Part shown: piece after piece, positions 1-8,699 of the stretch
How the letters are laid out: each line of letters begins with the position of its first letter
How positions within the stretch are numbered: position 1 is the first letter of the stretch
Assembly (NCBI RefSeq): GCF_013410955.1
Contig: NZ_JACCCG010000005.1
Location: forward strand, 354,596-418,595
Direction: 5' to 3'
DNA length: 64,000 bases
Origin: Microbacterium sp. AK009
Lineage (GTDB): Bacteria > Actinomycetota > Actinomycetes > Actinomycetales > Microbacteriaceae
Translations under genes and position numbers: made by a program
The notes under the pieces: model-generated
What the model was told of the DNA's origin: nothing
The model's database searches: none
The model's input: only the letters and a program-made list of their open reading frames with translations

Positions 1-239
1 AGGGTGCACCCGGTGAGATTCCAGGAGCCGAGGGATGCCGCGGCGGCGCGGAGCGCGACCACCTCGGCGTGAGCGGTGGGGTCACCGATGGTCTCGCGCA
101 GATTCCTTCCTTCGCCGATGACGTGCCCCGTGGCATCCGTCACCACCGCCCCGACCGGCACTTCACCCTGGGCGGCGGCTTCGGCTGCCAGTGCGAGCGC
201 GCGCGTCATGGCGGCGTCGTCGGCGGGGTCGGGTTGCAC
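1..239 (-). CDS. tadA: tRNA-specific adenosine deaminase (TadA), N-terminal part
   Basis: The minus strand from a GTG at 239 reads [20 protein letters not shown] and continues through a GEVPVGAVV segment, the zinc-site stretch HAEVVALR and the [10 protein letters not shown] segment before the window edge. These are hallmarks of the cytidine/deoxycytidylate-deaminase fold of TadA, which deaminates A34 of tRNA-Arg to inosine. His and Glu of HAE are the predicted zinc ligand and proton shuttle. The PCxxC zinc half-site would lie beyond the edge, so about half the protein is missing. It is divergent from upp with only about 48 bp between starts, so both promoters must share that gap. Confidence is high on family, moderate on the exact start. 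Confidence 0.85.
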   Translation of the reverse strand, partial: MQPDPADDAAMTRALALAAEAAAQGEVPVGAVVTDATGHVIGEGRNLRETIGDPTAHAEVVALRAAAASLGSWNLTGCT

Positions 240-287
240 GTCTCCAGCGTACGGACCGACACCCCCGCCGCGGGTACCCTGGGAGCC

Positions 288-920
288 ATGCGCCTCCACG
301 TCGCCGACCACCCGCTCATCACCCACAAGCTCACGGTGCTGCGTGACAAGACGACCTCGTCGCCGGTGTTCCGTCAGCTCACCGAGGAGCTCGTCACGCT
401 TCTCGCCTACGAGGCGACGCGGTCGGTGAAGGTCGACCCGATCGAGATCCAGACCCCGGTGTCGCTGACGATGGGTGTGAAGATCAGCGAGCCGCGCCCG
501 ATCGTCGTGCCGATTCTGCGCGCCGGACTCGGGATGCTGGAGGGCATGGTCAAGCTCCTCCCGACGGCTGAGGTGGGATTCCTCGGCATGGTGCGCAACG
601 AGGAGACCCTGGAGCCCACGACCTACGCCGAGCGCCTGCCCGACGACCTCTCCGATCGGCAGTGCTTCGTGCTCGACCCGATGCTGGCAACCGGTGGATC
701 GCTGGGTGCGGCTGTCGAGTTCCTCTTCAAGCGAGGAGCGCAGGATGTCACCGCCATCTGCCTCCTCGGCGCACCCGAAGGGGTCGCTGCGATCGAGCGT
801 CAGGTCGGCGACAAGGACGTGACCCTGGTGCTCGGCGCGCTGGATGAGCGACTGAACGAGAAGGGGTACATCGTGCCCGGCCTCGGTGACGCGGGTGACC
901 GCCTGTACGGCACGGTCTAA
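288..920 (+). CDS. upp: Uracil phosphoribosyltransferase
   Basis: This 210-residue protein starts at the ATG in the sequence [15 protein letters not shown]. An in-frame opening upstream to 69 lies over tadA and is not coding. UPRT converts uracil and PRPP to UMP in pyrimidine salvage. The PRPP-binding loop is visible as [11 protein letters not shown] (about residue 128), and PILRAGLGM and the C-terminal [13 protein letters not shown] are typical uracil-site segments. The length matches bacterial Upp (about 208-212 residues). It is transcribed away from tadA and followed by a strong hairpin at 987-1022. Confidence 0.97.
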   Translation: MRLHVADHPLITHKLTVLRDKTTSSPVFRQLTEELVTLLAYEATRSVKVDPIEIQTPVSLTMGVKISEPRPIVVPILRAGLGMLEGMVKLLPTAEVGFLGMVRNEETLEPTTYAERLPDDLSDRQCFVLDPMLATGGSLGAAVEFLFKRGAQDVTAICLLGAPEGVAAIERQVGDKDVTLVLGALDERLNEKGYIVPGLGDAGDRLYGTV

Positions 921-986
921 CGGGGACTCTGAGCCTCGTCCTGGCGACGATTCGCGCGGCTTTCGGACCGCTCTGAGACGAGTGTG

Positions 987-1022
987 GCGCGGTGTCCGCC
1001 CCTCGCCGAACGGACACCGCGC
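987..1022. terminator. Hairpin terminator between convergent upp and DUF3467 gene
   Basis: Perfect 12-bp arms GCGCGGTGTCCG (987-998) and CGGACACCGCGC (1011-1022) flank a 12-nt loop. It lies 67 bp after the upp stop and about 100 bp before the end of the convergent gene at 1121, so it could serve both directions. There is no clear T-run, as is common for actinobacterial hairpins. Confidence 0.6.
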
Positions 1023-1120
1023 CTGCGCCTTGCGGCGCGGAACCAAGGGTATGACGGCGCCGATTCCCTTTCTTAGGGGGTTGACATCGTCACCTCGAAT
1101 CGCTACCCCGCGGGACTGGC

Positions 1121-1441
1121 TCAGTCGGGTATGACAGGCTCGATCGGAGGCTTGCGGCCGGTCTCCTGCTCCCAGAATTCGAGCTGCTGCGTGAGGGCCT
1201 TGGCGAGCTCGAACACCTGCTCCGGAGGGATGCGGATACGGCTGACCACGCGCGCCGGCACGATCGTGCGACGCTCCCCCGTCTCGGGGTCGGTCTCATC
1301 ATGCGGCGGCTGGGCGAGGGTGAGGAAGTCCATCACGAACACCGTCGAGCTGTGCCAGACGTTGGCGAAGTCGGCGTAGTTGCCTCCGATCAGATCGGGC
1401 GGCAGATCGATCTCGAATTGACGGGGCACCTGGTCGGACAT
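1121..1441 (-). CDS. DUF3467 domain-containing protein
   Basis: The product is 106 residues, starting at the ATG of MSDQVPRQFEIDLPPDLIGG; the longer upstream reading frame overlaps the neighbouring gene and lacks family similarity. DUF3467 proteins are small and soluble and carry the pattern 'GxYxNxxxVxHsxxEFxlDF'. Here it appears as GGNYADFANVWHSSTVFVMDFL, with a C-terminal RIRIPPEQVFELAKALTQQL helix. The molecular role of the family is unknown. It lies just downstream of, and in the same direction as, the large nuclease-helicase (43 bp gap), so co-transcription is likely. Confidence 0.75.
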   Translation of the reverse strand: MSDQVPRQFEIDLPPDLIGGNYADFANVWHSSTVFVMDFLTLAQPPHDETDPETGERRTIVPARVVSRIRIPPEQVFELAKALTQQLEFWEQETGRKPPIEPVIPD

Positions 1442-1484
1442 GCAGCAGTTCCTCCTCGCCGGGGTGATGGGGCGTCTGGCGAGT

Positions 1485-4400
1485 CTATGGGGCCGCCATC
1501 GCCGGCTGAACGGGGTTGCGCTCGGCGTCCTCGACGCTCGATACGGCCGTGGCGGCCGCGTGGACACCGACGAGGCGCGCGAAACCGCTCAGGCGCGCGA
1601 CGCCCTCGGGGGTGCGCGGCAGATCGTCGAGAAGCCCCGGCGAATAGACCAGATACGCGGTGTGCATCGCCCGCGAGATGGCGACGTTCAGGCGGTTACG
1701 AAGGAGGAGGAACTCCAGGCCCCGGGGCGCGTCGCGCCCGGAGGATGCCGCGAGTGACACGATCGCCACTGCCGCCTCCTGCCCCTGGAACTTGTCGACC
1801 GTGCCGACCGGCACGTCGTCGAACCCCGCCGCGGTCAGCGCCTCCTCGACCAGCACCTGCTGAGCGTTGTACGGGGTGACGACGATGATGTCCTTTCCCG
1901 CCAGGGCTCGCGGTGGTGTCAGCGCCGCACCGCCGGTGTCGTCGATGTCGATGCCGGTCCACTCCCGCCCGACGAGGTCGCGGACGAGCTCGACGACGAC
2001 CGCCGCTTCCTCGGGCGAACGGGTGGCGTTGCCCCGATGACGGAGCGGCAGCGGATGAAGGCCCGGCGTCACACCCTCGAGAGCGCGCATCGCAGTCGCC
2101 CGCTGCGCGGCGAGCTCGCCCCGGTAGGACAAATCGGAGACGGCGCGGGCCACGGCGGGGTGCATGCGCCACGACCGGGCGAGGAAAAATCCACAGTCGG
2201 GCGGGATGACGTCGGCCCCGTCCATGACCCAGCCGAGCGCGGAGGTGTCGACCGGTTCGGGGTGGGTGCCCTGGCTCACCTGTGGCAGCTGCTGCGGGTC
2301 GCCGAGGAGGAGCAGGCGGGACGACGCGAGCGAGACCGCGATGGTCGAGGCGAGAGAGAACTGCCCGGCCTCGTCGATGACGAGGAGGTCGAGGCTCCCC
2401 CGCGGGATGCGTCCCTCATGCGCGAAGTCCCATGCCGTGCCGCCGACGACGAATCCGGATGCCGCGTGCTCGGCCGTGAAGGCTGCGACCCCGTTCTTGG
2501 GGATCGGCGTGAAGCGCACCCGCTCCGCGTCATCCGGCTTCTTCAGCGCCTTGCCCACCCGCTGCGCGGGCACGCCCGCCGCGACGATCCGGTCGAGCAT
2601 GTGCTCGACGACGGCGTGCGACTGGGCGACGACGCCGACCTTGTAGCCGTGCTCGGCGACGAGGCGGGCGATGACGTGCGAGCCGACGAAGGTCTTGCCC
2701 GTTCCGGGCGGTCCCTGCACGGCGAGGTAGCTGCGGTCGAGGTCGAGAAGGGCGGCGGTGATGTCGCCGATGTCGTCGCCGGTCTGCGGTGGCAGCGCGC
2801 CGGTGCGGGTGCGGGGCGGACGGCGGAGCAGGATGTCGGTGGCCGGGTCGTACGGCAGCTTCGGCGCGGCGGCGGCGACGGCGTCGGCCCAGGCGTCGAT
2901 GGCGGTCTGCTGGTTCAGTGCACGGGGTGGTGCGGGCGGGGTGAGCGCGAGGGGGAGCTCAGTCCAGGTCTCGCCGTCGATCGCGAATTCCTCCACGATG
3001 GCGCCGTCGTCGAGGGTCTCGATGACGGTGACCCGGTGGTCGGCGTGGATCCAGCGTGGTTTGTCGGCGAACGGGAACGACACCGGCAGCTCGTAGAGCG
3101 CGAACGGGTCGCTGCCTTCGCTGATGCGTGTGCCGGGCGCGAGCTCGCCGCGCAGTTCGAGGCGGCGGCGGAGGGTGCGCTTCCCCTCCTCCTGGTACCA
3201 GTCGGTGACGACGTGGCAGCGCGAGGAGTCGAGCATGATGACATCGCGTGTCTCCTCCCACACCGACGCCGGCTCGCGCAGGCGCAGGAAGTGGGTGGCC
3301 CAGAACGACTTGGCCTCGCGCGGGTAGTAGTCGATCGCGGCCGCGCCGAGCCGGAGCGCACGCGACTCCGCCGAGTCGGCGTCGCGCTGCGCGGAGAGGG
3401 CGTTGAGCCGGTCGGCGCGCTCGGACGGGGTGTAGACGTGCTCGTCGGGATCGGGGTTCGGGGTGGGGCGCAGCTGCGCTTCGCGAGCACGGTCGACGAG
3501 CCAATCACGCAGGCGCAGCGTCGAGACGCAGTCGTAGCGGTTGTAGTCGGCGAGGTCGTCGAGAATGCGGGCGGCTTCAGCCGCGGCATCCGGTCCATCC
3601 TGCTGCAGCGCCCGGGCCTGCACGTACTTGACGATCGAATCGTCGCCCTTCTGGACGTCGCTCGTGCGCACCTCGTCGCCCATGTAGAGCGGTTCGAGTT
3701 TCTTGATGGAGTACGAGCGCGAGCCGACACGGAGAGCCCGACGCACGATCGGGTAGAGGTCGACGAAGACCCCGTCGCGCAGCAACTGGTCGACATCGGA
3801 CTCGCGCACGCCGTAGCGCGCCGCCATCGCCAGAAGGTGCGTGGGCTCGTAGGGCGCGTAGTGGTAGATGTGCAGGTCGGGGTGGGTCTGGCGCCGGAGA
3901 GCCACCATGTCGAGGAACCGTTCGAGCGCCTCCTTCTCCTCGGCGAAGGAGTGCGCCCACAGGGCCGAGTAGTGCTCGTTCAGGTCGACCCAGCCGAAGA
4001 GGTAGTCGATTCCCCAGGTGGTCCCCTCCCCCTCGGTGTAGAGCGGGTCGCCTTCGAAGTCGAAGAAGACGTCGCCCTGACTCGGACGCGGGAGGGCACC
4101 GAGGGCCTGCGGCTGCACGACCTCGTAGTTCGGGATGTCGCCGGGCGAGCTCAGCTGCAGCCGCGCCTGGGTGCGCAGCAGCGCGATGGTGTCGGGATTC
4201 ATGCCCGCCGGCGCGGTCTCGAGGCGCGCCAGGTCGTCGATCGTCTCGACTCCCGCGGCGCGGAGTCGCTCGCGCTGCACCGGCCGCATGCCCGCGACGA
4301 GGAGAAGGTCGCCGGATGCCGCGACTTCAAGGTCACAGGTCGCGCAGCGTCCGCAGGCGACGACGCCGAGGTCGCCGCGCGGGTCGCCCCACGCGATCGG

Positions 4401-5039
4401 GTCGCCGGTCGCCCCGAGGTCGAGGCGGCGGTCGGCGATGAGGGCCTGCAGGCGATCGCGTCGCAGCTGGAACACAGGGAGGAGGTCGTCGACCTCGTGG
4501 CTGCTGGTCGTGCCGTCGCCGAGGAGGAGCTCGACGCGGTCGGAGCGCGGGATGCCGAGCCGGTCGAGCTGGGCGACGTACGCGGCGAGCTGCATGAGCG
4601 CAGTGACCCGGGCGTGACGGGCGAGCTTGGTGTCTTGCACAATCCACGCGCCGAACTCGTCGCGGACGAGGAAGTCGGCGAACCCGACGAAGTCGTGGGT
4701 GGCGAATGTGGCCTGGTAGATGACGTCGGCATCGGAATTCAGGGCGGCGTCGGTGAGCCGCACCGCCTCGGCGAGCGCGTCGGCATCGGAGGAGCGGGTC
4801 TCGGGGATCTCGACGACGCCGTCGCCGAACTGCTCGCGGTACCGGGCCAGAACGCGGCGTTCGTGCTCGCCGCCGAGCTCGCCCGCGCGACGCAGGGTCG
4901 GGTCATCCGGCTCCTCTACCGGGTCGACGCGACCGAGCTTGGCATCGATCGCCCGCAGCCACGCGAACTCGCATTCGGCGGCCGCTTTCAGGTCGCTCGC
5001 GCTCCAGACGATTCGGCCCTCGGCCTCGATGTACCGCAC
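1485..5039 (-). CDS. TM0106-family RecB-like nuclease fused to superfamily 1 helicase
   Basis: This 1184-residue protein has three recognisable parts. The N-terminus is a RecB-like nuclease region (IVQDTKLARHARV, near residue 135) followed by a Cys cluster ACGRCATCD (around residue 226), probably an Fe-S or zinc site, and a short helix-hairpin-helix-like stretch. The middle is a DEDD/RNase H-like exonuclease domain beginning DVFFDFEGDPLY. The C-terminus is a Upf1-like SF1 helicase with Walker A GPPGTGKT (about 773), Walker B-type DEAGQF (about 886), GTVDKFQGQE (about 1077) and RLNVAISRA. The predicted role is ATP-driven processing of DNA or RNA ends. The substrate is not known for this family. 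A DUF3467 gene follows in the same direction. Confidence 0.85.
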   Translation of the reverse strand: MRYIEAEGRIVWSASDLKAAAECEFAWLRAIDAKLGRVDPVEEPDDPTLRRAGELGGEHERRVLARYREQFGDGVVEIPETRSSDADALAEAVRLTDAALNSDADVIYQATFATHDFVGFADFLVRDEFGAWIVQDTKLARHARVTALMQLAAYVAQLDRLGIPRSDRVELLLGDGTTSSHEVDDLLPVFQLRRDRLQALIADRRLDLGATGDPIAWGDPRGDLGVVACGRCATCDLEVAASGDLLLVAGMRPVQRERLRAAGVETIDDLARLETAPAGMNPDTIALLRTQARLQLSSPGDIPNYEVVQPQALGALPRPSQGDVFFDFEGDPLYTEGEGTTWGIDYLFGWVDLNEHYSALWAHSFAEEKEALERFLDMVALRRQTHPDLHIYHYAPYEPTHLLAMAARYGVRESDVDQLLRDGVFVDLYPIVRRALRVGSRSYSIKKLEPLYMGDEVRTSDVQKGDDSIVKYVQARALQQDGPDAAAEAARILDDLADYNRYDCVSTLRLRDWLVDRAREAQLRPTPNPDPDEHVYTPSERADRLNALSAQRDADSAESRALRLGAAAIDYYPREAKSFWATHFLRLREPASVWEETRDVIMLDSSRCHVVTDWYQEEGKRTLRRRLELRGELAPGTRISEGSDPFALYELPVSFPFADKPRWIHADHRVTVIETLDDGAIVEEFAIDGETWTELPLALTPPAPPRALNQQTAIDAWADAVAAAAPKLPYDPATDILLRRPPRTRTGALPPQTGDDIGDITAALLDLDRSYLAVQGPPGTGKTFVGSHVIARLVAEHGYKVGVVAQSHAVVEHMLDRIVAAGVPAQRVGKALKKPDDAERVRFTPIPKNGVAAFTAEHAASGFVVGGTAWDFAHEGRIPRGSLDLLVIDEAGQFSLASTIAVSLASSRLLLLGDPQQLPQVSQGTHPEPVDTSALGWVMDGADVIPPDCGFFLARSWRMHPAVARAVSDLSYRGELAAQRATAMRALEGVTPGLHPLPLRHRGNATRSPEEAAVVVELVRDLVGREWTGIDIDDTGGAALTPPRALAGKDIIVVTPYNAQQVLVEEALTAAGFDDVPVGTVDKFQGQEAAVAIVSLAASSGRDAPRGLEFLLLRNRLNVAISRAMHTAYLVYSPGLLDDLPRTPEGVARLSGFARLVGVHAAATAVSSVEDAERNPVQPAMAAP

Positions 5040-5328
5040 TCTGCCCTTCCCGCCGGCTCATCGGAAGAACCGTCCTCACGACCATAACCGGGGCCGCCGA
5101 CGTCTCTCGGGGCGCAGCGCTAGCGGTGGAGCGTTGAAGCGCCCACGATCGTGCAACTCAGCGGGCGGGGTAAGTGATTCGCTCTGTGCTCGCGTCACAA
5201 CTGGGTGCACTCGGGCCGGGCGACGCCCGGTGATCCATCGGGAACGGGCGCGACTCGGTGCCCGCAATCAAGCGGTTTCAACCGGACGTCGGGTTCTTGT
5301 GTGATTCGCGTAGTGCGGTGCGCCTCTC

Positions 5329-5856
5329 TCAGGTGGCGGTTGGGGTGAGCCGCGCGATTGGGAACACTCGCGTCGTCCGGGTCTTGTAGTAGCCGAATGG
5401 CGGGTACATGCGTACGAGTTTGTCCCACAGCCATGCACGGTCGGCCTCATCGATCACCTCGGTGAGCGACGCGGTCACGGTGGTTGGACCGTCTTCGATG
5501 GTGGCGGCGCCGGCGGCGCGAAGGTTCAACCACCATGAGGGGTGCGCGTCGGCACCGGAGTAGGCCGCGCAGATGACGTAGTCGCCACGGTCGCGCACGA
5601 ACACCAGCGGCGCGGTCCGCGGCTTCCCGCTCGTGCGGCCGGCCACGGTCAGCAGCAGCGTGGGGTACGAGCGCGCCTGCGCGCGTCCACGGGTGAGCCG
5701 GTAGAGCCGGGTGTGCGCGACCGTGCCGAAGCGCACGAACGGCCGCGCGGCTCGCGTGCGCGCGAAGCCTGTGGCGATGCGCCACACTCGCGAGGCGACG
5801 CGAGAGAGGAACCCGGCGATCCTGGCGTCGGGCGTGGCCGGGGCATCACTAGTCAT
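5329..5856 (-). CDS. Deazaflavin (F420)-dependent nitroreductase/quinone reductase family protein
   Basis: The product is 175 residues from the ATG of MTSDAPATPDARIAGFL; a 14-codon upstream extension is less likely. The DUF385/Ddn-type split-barrel is recognised from TVAHTRLYRLTRGRAQ, the LLTVAGRTSGKPRTAPLVFV motif region and SWWLNLRAAGAATI. Relatives bind F420 and reduce quinones or nitroaromatics using F420H2. The substrate here cannot be inferred. The gene is monocistronic. The 289 bp on its 3' side (5040-5328), up to the nuclease-helicase, hold a small CCGGGC-GAC-GCCCGG palindrome at 5216-5230 and no convincing gene. Confidence 0.82.
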   Translation of the reverse strand: MTSDAPATPDARIAGFLSRVASRVWRIATGFARTRAARPFVRFGTVAHTRLYRLTRGRAQARSYPTLLLTVAGRTSGKPRTAPLVFVRDRGDYVICAAYSGADAHPSWWLNLRAAGAATIEDGPTTVTASLTEVIDEADRAWLWDKLVRMYPPFGYYKTRTTRVFPIARLTPTAT

Positions 5857-6067
5857 TTCACGCAGGGTAGCGGGCGTCGCTGCGATCCGATGCGTCACGA
5901 CCGGCTACCACGACGTACCCGTGATCCGGAAAGGAACAGAAGGGGTCCGGCGGCGAAGCACACCGCACGCGGCTCGGACTGCACCTCACCCGTCCTGTGC
6001 GCGCGGTCTGCGATCACGGACGGCGGCGAGCGTCGGCTCCGCACGTCTCACCGCCGACAGACCTCCC

Positions 6068-7300
6068 TCACCCCGTCATCGCGGGAGTGTGCTCTCGGCG
6101 CCGCACGAGGCGGTTGAGACCCTCGGACGTGAGCAGGCCCACACCCACCAGCACTGCGAGGAAGAGCGGGAAGATCCACAAGCCCTTCCATGTTGAAATC
6201 ACGCCGAAGAGCGGCGGTATGAACGTGGAACCCGTGTAGGCGGCGGCCATCTGGATGCCGATGATCGCCTGCGAGTTGCGGCGGCCGAAGTTGATCGGGG
6301 TCGAGTGAATGATCGCCGGATAGATCGGGGCGCATCCGAGACCGAGGATGGCGAGCCCGACAAGCGCGATCGCATTCGGCTGCGGCACCGCGAGCATCAC
6401 GATGCCGAGGGCGACGGTGAGGAAGCCGCCGCGGATCATCCACCGGTCGCCGACGCGGTCGGCGACGAAGCCCGCGATGAATCGTCCCGCCGTGATTCCC
6501 AGCAGGAAGAGTGAGGCGAATGCGGCCGCCGTGGCGACGTCGACCCCGCGATCGATGACCAAGTAGGTCGATGCCCACAGGATCGCCGTGCTTTCCAGCG
6601 CGCAGTAGGCGAAGAAGGCAATCAGGATCAGGATGACGCCGGGAATGCGGATCGCCCGCGCAAGGGGAACGTGCGTACGGCCCCTCTTCGCCTCGCCGTC
6701 AGCGTCGAGCCCGTGGTCGGCTCCGCCGCGGTCACTGGCAGGGACGAGTGGATTGACCCTGCGCCACATCGGGATGCTGACGAACAGGGCGAAGGTGAGG
6801 ATGACCTGGAGCAGTCCGACGATGAAGTAGGCGCTGGACCAGTTACCACCGCCCGCCAGCGCGTAGCTCATGATGAACGGGCTGATCGAGGCGCCGAGAC
6901 CCCAGCAGGCGTGCAGCCAGTTCATGTGGCGCGCGGCGTAGTGCAGAGCGACGTAGTTGTTCAGTGCGGCATCCACCGCGCCCGCGCCGAGCCCGTACGG
7001 GATCGCCCACAGGCACAGCACCCAGAACGAACTCGACGTGGAGAATCCGACGAGAGCGGCCGCAGTCATCGCGACACTGACCGAGGTGACCAGTCCAATC
7101 CCGAAACGACGGGTGACCCGCTCCGAAGCGAGGCTCGAGAGGATGGTGCCGCCCGCAATGATCATGGTGACGATCCCGGCGAACGCGATCGGTACCCCGA
7201 GGTCTCGATGCATCACGGGCCACCCGGCCCCCACGAGGGAGTCCGGCAGGCCGAGGCTGATAAAGGCGATGTAGATGATCGCGAGGAGGAGCGAGTACAC
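6068..7300 (-). CDS. MFS transporter
   Basis: The protein has 410 residues and about 12 hydrophobic segments. The first is MYSLLLAIIYIAFISLGLPD, an opening resembling sugar-type or FHS-like MFS carriers, with 'SERVTRRFGIG' and 'VADRVGDRWM' as cytoplasmic loop signatures after TM2 and TM8. A charged central loop (RGGADHGLDADGEAKRG) separates the two halves. It is divergent from the acetyltransferase-TetR operon, and the shared gap contains two palindromes (7357-7390). It is therefore likely a TetR-controlled exporter or importer. The substrate is unknown. The 211 bp on its 3' side (5857-6067) show nothing gene-like. Confidence 0.85.
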   Translation of the reverse strand: MYSLLLAIIYIAFISLGLPDSLVGAGWPVMHRDLGVPIAFAGIVTMIIAGGTILSSLASERVTRRFGIGLVTSVSVAMTAAALVGFSTSSSFWVLCLWAIPYGLGAGAVDAALNNYVALHYAARHMNWLHACWGLGASISPFIMSYALAGGGNWSSAYFIVGLLQVILTFALFVSIPMWRRVNPLVPASDRGGADHGLDADGEAKRGRTHVPLARAIRIPGVILILIAFFAYCALESTAILWASTYLVIDRGVDVATAAAFASLFLLGITAGRFIAGFVADRVGDRWMIRGGFLTVALGIVMLAVPQPNAIALVGLAILGLGCAPIYPAIIHSTPINFGRRNSQAIIGIQMAAAYTGSTFIPPLFGVISTWKGLWIFPLFLAVLVGVGLLTSEGLNRLVRRREHTPAMTG

Positions 7301-7356
7301 GGTGCGGCGGCTTTCGATTCGCGGGAGCAGGCGGAGGACGCGCTTAGATCACGTTG

Positions 7357-7390
7357 GTACGATCGTACACACTATATGTACGTTCGTACA
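7357..7390. promoter_or_regulatory. Paired palindromic operators in the MFS/acetyltransferase divergent promoter
   Basis: A perfect 12-bp palindrome GTACGATCGTAC (7357-7368) is followed by TGTACG-TT-CGTACA (7377-7390). The two share the core GTACG-N2-CGTAC, and their centres are 21 bp apart, two helical turns, as expected for two dimers on one DNA face. They lie between MFS (start 7300) and the acetyltransferase (start 7412). The TetR encoded at 8001 is the obvious candidate ligand, which is inference from position. Confidence 0.7.
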
Positions 7391-7411
7391 CATTCGAGGT
7401 AGGGTGAGGTT

Positions 7412-7996
7412 ATGACCGATGACTACTTCGCCGGGGACCCGCGGACAAACCGCGAGCGGATGCTGGCGGGCGAGCTCTACATCGCCGATGATCCGGAGAG
7501 CGGGCGCCTGCATCGGAGAGCCGTGCAGCTCGCGGACGCGTACCATCGCGCCGAAGTCGCGGGCGATCCGTCAGCCCGCGACCTGCTGGTCGATCTCGTC
7601 GGGAGTCTCGGTGAAGGGGCGCACGTCAACGCCCCCCTGTTCGTCGATTACGGCGAGAACATCCACATCGGCGCCCGCACCTTCGTCAACTACAACCTCA
7701 CCGCGCTCGACGTCGCCCCGATCACGATCGGTGAAGACTGCCAGATCGGACCGAACGTTCAGCTTCTGACTCCCACCCATCCGACCGATCCGCAGCCACG
7801 CCGGGACAAGCTCGAAGCCGCCGAGCCCATCGTCCTCGAGGACAATGTGTGGCTCGGCGGTGGTGTGATCGTGTGCCCCGGCGTGACCATCGGGAAGGAC
7901 TCGGTAGTCGGTGCCGGGTCGGTCGTCACGAAGGACATTCCCGCCGGCGTCGTCGCCGTGGGCAACCCCGCACGCGTCATCCGCTCGATCGGATAG
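7412..7996 (+). CDS. Sugar O-acetyltransferase (maltose/galactoside acetyltransferase type)
   Basis: This 194-residue left-handed beta-helix enzyme has the N-terminal 'Mac' helical region (ERMLAGELYIADDPE) and hexapeptide repeats from about residue 80 (VDYGENIHIGARTFVNYN...). The catalytic-type His is in TPTHP, and the C-terminal coil ends GNPARVIRSIG. The family transfers acetyl from acetyl-CoA to sugar hydroxyls, often as detoxification of non-metabolisable sugars. It is followed after 4 nt by a TetR gene and is divergent from an MFS carrier with shared operators. The trio looks like an efflux plus modification module. Confidence 0.88.
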   Translation: MTDDYFAGDPRTNRERMLAGELYIADDPESGRLHRRAVQLADAYHRAEVAGDPSARDLLVDLVGSLGEGAHVNAPLFVDYGENIHIGARTFVNYNLTALDVAPITIGEDCQIGPNVQLLTPTHPTDPQPRRDKLEAAEPIVLEDNVWLGGGVIVCPGVTIGKDSVVGAGSVVTKDIPAGVVAVGNPARVIRSIG

Positions 7997-8000
7997 CGAC

Positions 8001-8573
8001 GTGGCCCCTCCGGAGCGACCCGCCGGATCCCGACGGGGTCGTCGAAACGATCCCGACCGGCGCGACCGGATCATCGACGCGTGCCTCGCCGTGATCGCGC
8101 GTGCGGGGGTCGCCGGCACTTCGCACCGCAAGGTCGCCGCCGAAGCCGGCGTCCCGCTCGGCGCGATGACCTACTACTTCGGCAACATGGACGAACTCCT
8201 CCGCGAAGCGTTCACCCGATTCGCCGAGACGATCAGCGACCGATTCGAACGACGGATGGCGTTCGCCTCGGACGCGATCGCCGCGCGCGATGCGGTCGTC
8301 GCAATCATCCTCGAGGACGTCTTCGGCGACGATCGCGAACTCGTCCTCTCGCACGAGCTGTACACGCTGGCTGCCCGTCAGCCCGCGTACCGTTCGATCA
8401 CCACGGCCTGGATGGAACGCAGCCGCGCGGCGCTCGAGCGGCACTTCGACCCCGCGACCGCCCGGATGCTCGACGCGCTCATCGAGGGACTCACGATCCA
8501 CCGTGCCCTCGATTCCCACCAAGGAGACAGCCGCGACGTCCAACTCGCGGTTTCCCGCATCGCGGCAGGGTGA
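8001..8573 (+). CDS. TetR/AcrR family transcriptional regulator
   Basis: The product is 190 residues from the GTG at 8001, four nt after the acetyltransferase stop. In-frame sequence further upstream overlaps that gene and is not used. The HTH is GTSHRKVAAEAGVPLGAMTY (residues about 44-63), followed by the usual YYFGNMDELLREAF recognition-helix end. The C-terminal ligand domain is divergent. It probably represses the divergent MFS and its own operon through the palindromes at 7357-7390. The inducer is unknown. Confidence 0.88.
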   Translation: MAPPERPAGSRRGRRNDPDRRDRIIDACLAVIARAGVAGTSHRKVAAEAGVPLGAMTYYFGNMDELLREAFTRFAETISDRFERRMAFASDAIAARDAVVAIILEDVFGDDRELVLSHELYTLAARQPAYRSITTAWMERSRAALERHFDPATARMLDALIEGLTIHRALDSHQGDSRDVQLAVSRIAAG

Positions 8574-8699
8574 GAGACCGATCGCCGCCGATGGCTCACG
8601 CTCCGGACGAAGCCCCGGGTCGACCCACGCTGACGTACGACGACGAAGCGCGTCGACCGAGCGGGGGCCCGTCGTTCGACGAGGCGGTGTGTACCGTCC

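Noticed and set aside
2037..5087. Long plus-strand open frame (1016 codons) opposite the nuclease-helicase
   Set aside because: It is a GC-rich antisense shadow; the minus strand encodes clear helicase and nuclease motifs, and the plus frame lacks any family pattern.
5195..5434. Minus-strand ORF over the end of the F420-type reductase gene and the gap
   Set aside because: No ribosome site and overlap with a clear gene; no family recognised.
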